Below, in pieces: positions 37,675-41,560 of a stretch of DNA of 41,560 nucleotides. Each line of letters opens with the position of its first letter. Within the stretch, counting starts at the first letter, position 1. The position numbers and the translations under genes were made by a program. The notes beneath the pieces are model-generated. The model was not told the DNA's origin. It saw only the letters and a list, made by a program, of their open reading frames with translations, and searched no databases. The DNA is from JALEGB01 sp038530925 (GTDB taxonomy: Bacteria; Pseudomonadota; Alphaproteobacteria; Rhodobacterales; Rhodobacteraceae): positions 1-41,560 of the forward strand of contig JBCBCG010000007.1 in the NCBI GenBank assembly GCA_038530925.1, in the 5' to 3' direction.

Positions 37675-38616
37675 TCAGCGGACGGTTTGCGCGGTGACGC
37701 CGCCGAGATCCGCAAAACAGTCGCGCGGGATTTCGTCGAGGACGAAATCGATGAAGCGCCGGACGCGGAGCGGCATGTTCTCACGGTTCGGGTAGCTCAA
37801 ATGCAGATTGAAGAGCGTCGGCGCGAACGGATGCATGACAGGTGTCAGCCGACCGTCGGCCAGGTGCTCGGCGGCGTAGTAGGTGTCGATCTGCGTCAGG
37901 CCCAGCCCTGCCGCGGCGGCCTCGAGCAGCGTCTCGGGATCGTTGAAGGCCAAGCCGCCCGGTGGATCGAACCGCTCGATTTCGCCGTCGATATCGTAGG
38001 CCCAGAGCCACAGCTCCCGCGATGATAGGAACCTGAACCGCAAGCATTCGTGCGCGACCAGGTCCTGCGGGTGGGTGGGCGTTCCGCGCGCCGCCAGGTA
38101 ATCGGGTGACGCAACGGTGAGGATCGGCAGCTTCGACAGCGGCCGCGAAATCATCGTGCTGTCCGCCGCCGGTCCGTGCCGAAAGGCGATGTCGACTGGG
38201 TCGTCGACGAAATCGCGCACCGCATCCGACGCGTCCAGGTCGATCTCGATCTTAGCGTTCGCAGCTCGAAAGCGTGCAATCAGCGGCACCAGCGTTTTGC
38301 GCGCGAAGCGTTTGGGCGCCGTGATCCGCAGCACGCCCGCGACCACGCCGCGGCTTTCGTCGAACAACGCGTCGATCTCATCGAGTTCCCGCAGCGGTCC
38401 CCGCGCCCGCTGATAGAGCAGGACGCCGTCTGGCGTCAGGCTCATCTTCCGCGTTGTGCGGGTGATGAGTTTCACGCCGAACTGATCCTCGAGCCGTTTC
38501 ACGTTCTGCCCGACCGCCGCGGCCGAGATGCCGAGCGCGCGCCCGGCCGCGGCGAAGCTTCCGAGATCCGCAGCGACGATGAAAGCAGCGAGCGCCGGCG
38601 ACGCGTGTCGGGCCAT
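37675..38616 (-). CDS. LysR-family transcriptional regulator (divergent from the DUF427 gene)
   Basis: A 313-residue LTTR with an N-terminal HTH (~8-66; LGSFAAAGRALGISAAAVGQNVKRLEDQFGVKLITRTTRKMSLT) and an effector domain beginning GVLRITAPKRFARKTLVPLI. A C-terminal AAAAGLGLTQIDTYYAAEHLADGRL matches the usual segment. It is divergent from the DUF427/EthD pair (131-bp gap) and upstream of the EamA transporter on the same strand, so either could be its target. Confidence 0.92.
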   Translation of the reverse strand: MARHASPALAAFIVAADLGSFAAAGRALGISAAAVGQNVKRLEDQFGVKLITRTTRKMSLTPDGVLLYQRARGPLRELDEIDALFDESRGVVAGVLRITAPKRFARKTLVPLIARFRAANAKIEIDLDASDAVRDFVDDPVDIAFRHGPAADSTMISRPLSKLPILTVASPDYLAARGTPTHPQDLVAHECLRFRFLSSRELWLWAYDIDGEIERFDPPGGLAFNDPETLLEAAAAGLGLTQIDTYYAAEHLADGRLTPVMHPFAPTLFNLHLSYPNRENMPLRVRRFIDFVLDEIPRDCFADLGGVTAQTVR

Positions 38617-38747
38617 TCGAAAGTTCCACTTTAGGCAGCGCGAGACAGTGCAAGGCTAACCCATCGGATCAACGACGCCTAGTTTGTCGACACGCAAAAG
38701 CGGAGAACCGAAACGCCGCGTTTCAAATAGATGTAGAGGAGCCGACC

Positions 38748-39149
38748 ATGGCGCACCCGACGATCACCAAAGCGACCGAGACCATTCACAATCCCAACGA
38801 GCCCAGACACTTCATGCGCGCAAAGCCGGTCCCGCGGCTGGTGCGGATCACCCGCGGCGACGTGGTTTTGGCGGAAAGCCGGAACGCGCTCCGAGTCACG
38901 GAGGTCGCCGGCGACATACTCGATCCGGTTTTCTATCTGCCGCCGGCAGATGTGCGCGCGGCGCTGGACGCCGTACCCGGGAAAACGACGCACTGTCCTT
39001 TAAAGGGCGACGCCTCGTACCTCGCCCTGGACGGCGAGACGATCGCCTGGCGCTACGACCGCCCGCTTGACTTCGCGGACGTCATCGCTGGCCATATCGC
39101 GTTCTACGGCGATGAAGTCGCGATCACCGAAATCGGTCCCGCCTCCTGA
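38748..39149 (+). CDS. DUF427 domain protein
   Basis: A 133-residue protein matching DUF427, a small beta-rich family of unknown function. Landmarks are VRITRGDVVLAESRNALRVTEVAGDILDPVFYLPPADV, then KTTHCPLKGDASYLAL and IAWRYDRPLDFADVIAGHIAFYGDEVAI. The conserved CPxKGxAxY segment with Cys and Lys is present. AGAGGAG precedes the ATG. The EthD-like gene starts 31 bp later, so the two probably share a transcript, divergent from lysR. Confidence 0.88.
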   Translation: MAHPTITKATETIHNPNEPRHFMRAKPVPRLVRITRGDVVLAESRNALRVTEVAGDILDPVFYLPPADVRAALDAVPGKTTHCPLKGDASYLALDGETIAWRYDRPLDFADVIAGHIAFYGDEVAITEIGPAS

Positions 39150-39180
39150 CGCTCTCCCCGCCGACACGGAGGCCGGTCTC

Positions 39181-39606
39181 ATGATCACGCTCGTTTATCT
39201 CGTTCGCCGGCGCCCGGATCTTTCTCCGCAAGCGTTTCGCGAAGCGGCGCGCGCGGCGCAGGCGCGCACGGCCGAACTCGCCCGCGAGCGCCTCGGCGCT
39301 GTGCGCCACCGCCTCGGCTTCGAGGCCTGCGCCAAGCGTTCGCATTGCATGGCGACTGCGCGACGCCTCGGCGGTCAGCCGCCCGACGCCTTGATCGAGC
39401 TGAGTTGGCCCAACCTCGAGGCGTTCGACGCCAAGATGGGAACGCCCGATGCGCTGCGCGCGCTCGACGAATTTATCGACGCTGAACGGACCTGGGTCGA
39501 TTTCGCCCGCTCGACCGCATTCGTGGTCGAAAAGCAGGATGCTGCGCTCCATGCCCCCATCAAAACGCAGCTTTCGAAAGCGGAGCTTTCAAATGAACCA
39601 ATCTAA
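39181..39606 (+). CDS. EthD-like dimeric alpha/beta-barrel protein
   Basis: A 141-residue protein. The ATG at 39181 (GGAGG upstream) gives the expected beginning ITLVYLVRRRPDLSPQAFREAARAAQA, like EthD/ABM-fold proteins. ALIELSWPNLEAFDAKMGTPDALRALDEFIDAERTWVDFARSTAFVVEKQ is the second half of the ferredoxin-like fold. EthD-type proteins assist oxidative degradation or bind small aromatic compounds; no specific catalytic residue can be named. It follows the DUF427 gene by 31 bp. Confidence 0.75.
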   Translation: MITLVYLVRRRPDLSPQAFREAARAAQARTAELARERLGAVRHRLGFEACAKRSHCMATARRLGGQPPDALIELSWPNLEAFDAKMGTPDALRALDEFIDAERTWVDFARSTAFVVEKQDAALHAPIKTQLSKAELSNEPI

Positions 39607-39738
39607 CATCCGCTAATCTTTCGCAATCAGCGCCACATCTTCTGATCAAGCGAGCGCGGAGGCGCGCACCGCCAACCCCAACCGAACGCATCATCACGGT
39701 CGCAGCAGCCCTGCGCGACCGAACAGGAGAGCTTTGTC

Positions 39739-41031
39739 ATGTCGACCGATCAAACGACACCGCCCACGAACGTCCCCGCTGAAGGCGACGCCACACGCCC
39801 CGCGACCACAACGTGGCGCAGATCGCCGCTTCGCGCCGTTTTACTCGGGAGCGTCGCCTTGAGCGCCGCGGCCTTCGCAGCGCATCAGTTCGGCGCAATG
39901 GACCTGATCCGCGCCGCCCAAGCTCCCGCCGCTATCGCTGCTGAAGCTCCTGCGACGCCGCCCGTGACCCTGGTCGACATTGTGCGGCCCGAGATCCGTC
40001 GTCTGACCGAATGGGACGAGTACACCGGCCGCTTCGCCGCGGTCGACAGCGTCGAGGTACGCGCCCGCGTCTCCGGTTACCTCGACGAGGTCCACTTCGA
40101 AGACGGTCAAACGGTGACCGTCGGCGATCTGCTCTTCACGATCGACCAGCGTCCGTTCCAAACCGCGCTCGCCGAAGCCGAGGCCGATCTCGCCGGCGCG
40201 AGGGCGGTTCTGGAGAACGCGCGAGCCGAAAACGCTCGCGGCCAGGAGCTGCTTCGCCGTCGCACCATCAGCCGCGAAGCGGCGGACACTCGGCTTCGGG
40301 GGCTGCGTCAGGCCGAGGCCGCGGTTCAGTCGGCGGAAGCGCGGGTTGCGCACGCCGAATTGGATCTATCCTTCACGGAGATCCGCGCGCCTGTCTCAGG
40401 CCGCATCAGCGACGACGCGGTCAGCGTCGGCAACCTGATCACCGGTGGCGCGGAGGGCGGCACGCTGCTCACCAACATCGTCTCGCTCGACCCGATCGAG
40501 TTCGAGTTCACGGTCAGTGAGGCGGACTACCTGCGTTATGTGCGCCTCGACCGCTCTGGCGCGCGCGCCGGCTCTCGCGAGACCGCGAACCCGGTGACGC
40601 TGAAGCTGATGGACGAGGACGGCTACGTCCACGAGGGCGCGATGCGGTTCGTCGACAACCAGTTCGACGCCTCGACCGGCACGATGCGCGGCCGTGCGGT
40701 GTTCGCAAACCCGAACGACGTCTTCGCCCCGGGCATGTTCGCTCGCATCAGGTTGGCGGGGTCGGCGGCCTACGACGCCGTGCTGATCCCGGACGCCGCG
40801 GTCCAGACCGAGCAGAGCGAAAAGTTCGTTTGGGTGGCGACGCCTCAAAACACGGCGGAGCGCCGCGCCGTCACGCTCGGCCCCGTAGTCGACGGCCTGC
40901 GGCTGATCCGGTCCGGCCTGCGCGCCGAGGACCGGCTGATCACCAGCGGCGTCCAGTTCGTGGCGGCCGGCGCGTCGATCGCGCCCCGCGGTCCGGACGC
41001 CTCCGAAATCGCCAAAGCCGACATCCGATAA
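39739..41031 (+). CDS. RND efflux periplasmic adaptor (MexE/OqxA-type membrane fusion protein)
   Basis: A 430-residue adaptor. One N-terminal membrane helix (~31-50) anchors it. LTEWDEYTGRFAAVDSVEVRARVSGYLDEVHFEDGQTVTVGDLLFTIDQRPF is the lipoyl half-motif, characteristic of the MexE/OqxA subgroup. A coiled-coil hairpin follows (~139-200, rich in Ala, Glu and Arg), then DLSFTEIRAPVSGRISDDAVSVGNL and the beta-barrel and membrane-proximal domains. No acylated Cys is present. AGGAGA precedes the ATG. The RND pump gene starts 36 bp downstream. The adaptor joins the pump to an outer-membrane TolC-type channel not seen here. Confidence 0.94.
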   Translation: MSTDQTTPPTNVPAEGDATRPATTTWRRSPLRAVLLGSVALSAAAFAAHQFGAMDLIRAAQAPAAIAAEAPATPPVTLVDIVRPEIRRLTEWDEYTGRFAAVDSVEVRARVSGYLDEVHFEDGQTVTVGDLLFTIDQRPFQTALAEAEADLAGARAVLENARAENARGQELLRRRTISREAADTRLRGLRQAEAAVQSAEARVAHAELDLSFTEIRAPVSGRISDDAVSVGNLITGGAEGGTLLTNIVSLDPIEFEFTVSEADYLRYVRLDRSGARAGSRETANPVTLKLMDEDGYVHEGAMRFVDNQFDASTGTMRGRAVFANPNDVFAPGMFARIRLAGSAAYDAVLIPDAAVQTEQSEKFVWVATPQNTAERRAVTLGPVVDGLRLIRSGLRAEDRLITSGVQFVAAGASIAPRGPDASEIAKADIR

Positions 41032-41067
41032 TCCGCGCGCGCAGCGCCCCACATCCAGGAGGCGGTC

Positions 41068-41532
41068 ATGAACCTCTCGCACTTCTTCATCCAACGGCCG
41101 ATCTTCGCCGCCGTGATTTGGACGATCCTGGTGATCGTCGGCTACACCTCGTATCTGCAACTCCCAATCGCACAGTATCCAAACATCGCGCCGCCCACGA
41201 TCCAGGTGACGGCGAGTTATCCAGGCGCCTCCGCGGAGACCGTGGCTGAAACCGTCGCGGCGCCGATAGAAGAGGAGATCAACGGCGTCGAGGGGATGCT
41301 CTACATCACCTCGCAATCGACGGCGGCCGGGACGGCGACCATCACGGTCACCTTCCAGCCGGGAACGGATCTCGACACCGCTCAGGTGCTGGTTCAGAAC
41401 CGTGTCTCGCTTGCTGAGCCGCGGTTGCCGGAACCGGTGCGCCGCCTCGGCGTCTCGACGGTGAAGGCGAACCCGGACGCGCTGCTGATCGACTCGGAGA
41501 CGAACTCGGTCGGGTTCCAGATCACCTCATAG
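41068..41532 (+). CDS. RND efflux transporter (MexF/OqxB-type), 5' fragment broken by a chimeric junction
   Basis: Only the first 141 codons are genuine. They match the N-terminus of an AcrB/MexF-type pump: MNLSHFFIQRPIFAAVIWTI (TM1), LPIAQYPNIAPPTIQVTASYPGASAETV, then YITSQSTAAGTATITVTFQPGTD and AQVLVQNRVSLAEPRLPEPV up to NPDALLI at 41490. A full pump has ~1040 residues. The next 13 codons and the TAG at 41530 do not fit the family, because the DNA after ~41490 is an inverted piece of the same gene. The stop is therefore not evidence of a natural pseudogene. AGGAGG precedes the ATG, and the adaptor gene lies 36 bp upstream. Confidence 0.9.
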   Translation: MNLSHFFIQRPIFAAVIWTILVIVGYTSYLQLPIAQYPNIAPPTIQVTASYPGASAETVAETVAAPIEEEINGVEGMLYITSQSTAAGTATITVTFQPGTDLDTAQVLVQNRVSLAEPRLPEPVRRLGVSTVKANPDALLIDSETNSVGFQITS

Positions 41533-41560
41533 TCGAGGCCCTCGGGGAAGGCGTGCGACA
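41488..41560 (-). other. Inverted internal fragment of the RND pump gene at the right window edge
   Basis: Read on the minus strand from 41558, this stretch encodes FPEGLDYEVIWNPTEF followed by VSES, the conserved RND-pump segment just before the second membrane helix (around residue 300-330 of the pump). The same gene is being read on the plus strand up to 41490. The junction has a possible GATC microhomology at 41487-41490. The structure is that of a fold-back chimera with the intervening ~0.5 kb lost. Confidence 0.85.

Noticed and set aside
41530..41532. Natural nonsense mutation making the RND pump a pseudogene
   Set aside because: The stop lies after the point where the sequence turns into an inverted piece of the same gene, so it is produced by the chimeric junction.

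Overview
The window is high-GC, gene-dense DNA from an alphaproteobacterium. The evidence is an rpmH-rnpA-yidD cluster, an FtsY with the acidic/proline-rich N-terminus common in Rhodobacterales-like lineages, rhizobial-type (Rkp) capsule genes, Tat-exported PhoX and an encoded tRNA CCA end. The exact genus cannot be read from the sequence. The window looks like a complete contig, because both ends carry inverted (fold-back) sequence. At the left, positions 1-73 are the exact reverse complement of 153-225. At the right, an RND pump gene runs normally to about 41490 and is then joined to an inverted piece of its own downstream coding sequence. These are most simply amplification or assembly chimeras.

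Region 1 (1-12738) is a group 2 (ABC-transporter type) capsule / K-antigen locus of mixed Rkp and Kps character. It holds the end of a PKS/fatty-acid-synthase-like protein (KR end plus ACP), an AONS-family acyl-CoA:amino acid C-acyltransferase (RkpG-like), a short-chain dehydrogenase (RkpH-like), two KpsS-like proteins, a KpsC-like protein with one recognisable Kdo-transferase module, the KpsE-like inner-membrane protein, the KpsT ATPase, a BexD/CtrA-type outer-membrane export lipoprotein and GalE. The partner permease KpsM is not in the window.

Region 2 (12776-24550) is mostly housekeeping: ftsY, yidD, rnpA, rpmH, an HD-GYP membrane protein, a PhoX-type phosphatase, a TVP38/VTT membrane protein with a flavin disulfide oxidoreductase, an orphan histidine kinase translationally coupled to a P1/DmpA-family peptidase, and tRNA-Arg(ACG).

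Region 3 (24551-31240) begins right after the tRNA, has visibly lower GC, and looks like a compact LysR regulon. An epoxide hydrolase, an NTF2-like + NmrA-like pair, and an F420-reductase-like + MFS exporter pair are each preceded by the same promoter architecture: a TTTCAGTC box, a weak -35, a 17-nt spacer, and a leader of roughly 43-48 nt. One copy overlaps the start codon of the divergent lysR gene. The MFS gene also has a 60-bp leader in which two mutually exclusive hairpins can form, one of them hiding its Shine-Dalgarno sequence.

Region 4 (31374-36576) is a second LysR-linked unit. It is a five-gene operon (aldo/keto reductase, small two-helix membrane protein, Tat-exported hydroxypyruvate-isomerase-like TIM barrel, secreted Yellow/MRJP-like beta-propeller, secreted alpha/beta hydrolase) divergent from a lysR gene. 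It resembles a periplasmic catabolic pathway whose substrate is unknown.

Region 5 (36622-41560) carries an EamA exporter, a third LysR gene, a DUF427 protein, an EthD-like protein and a MexEF/OqxAB-type RND efflux operon cut off by the chimeric right end.
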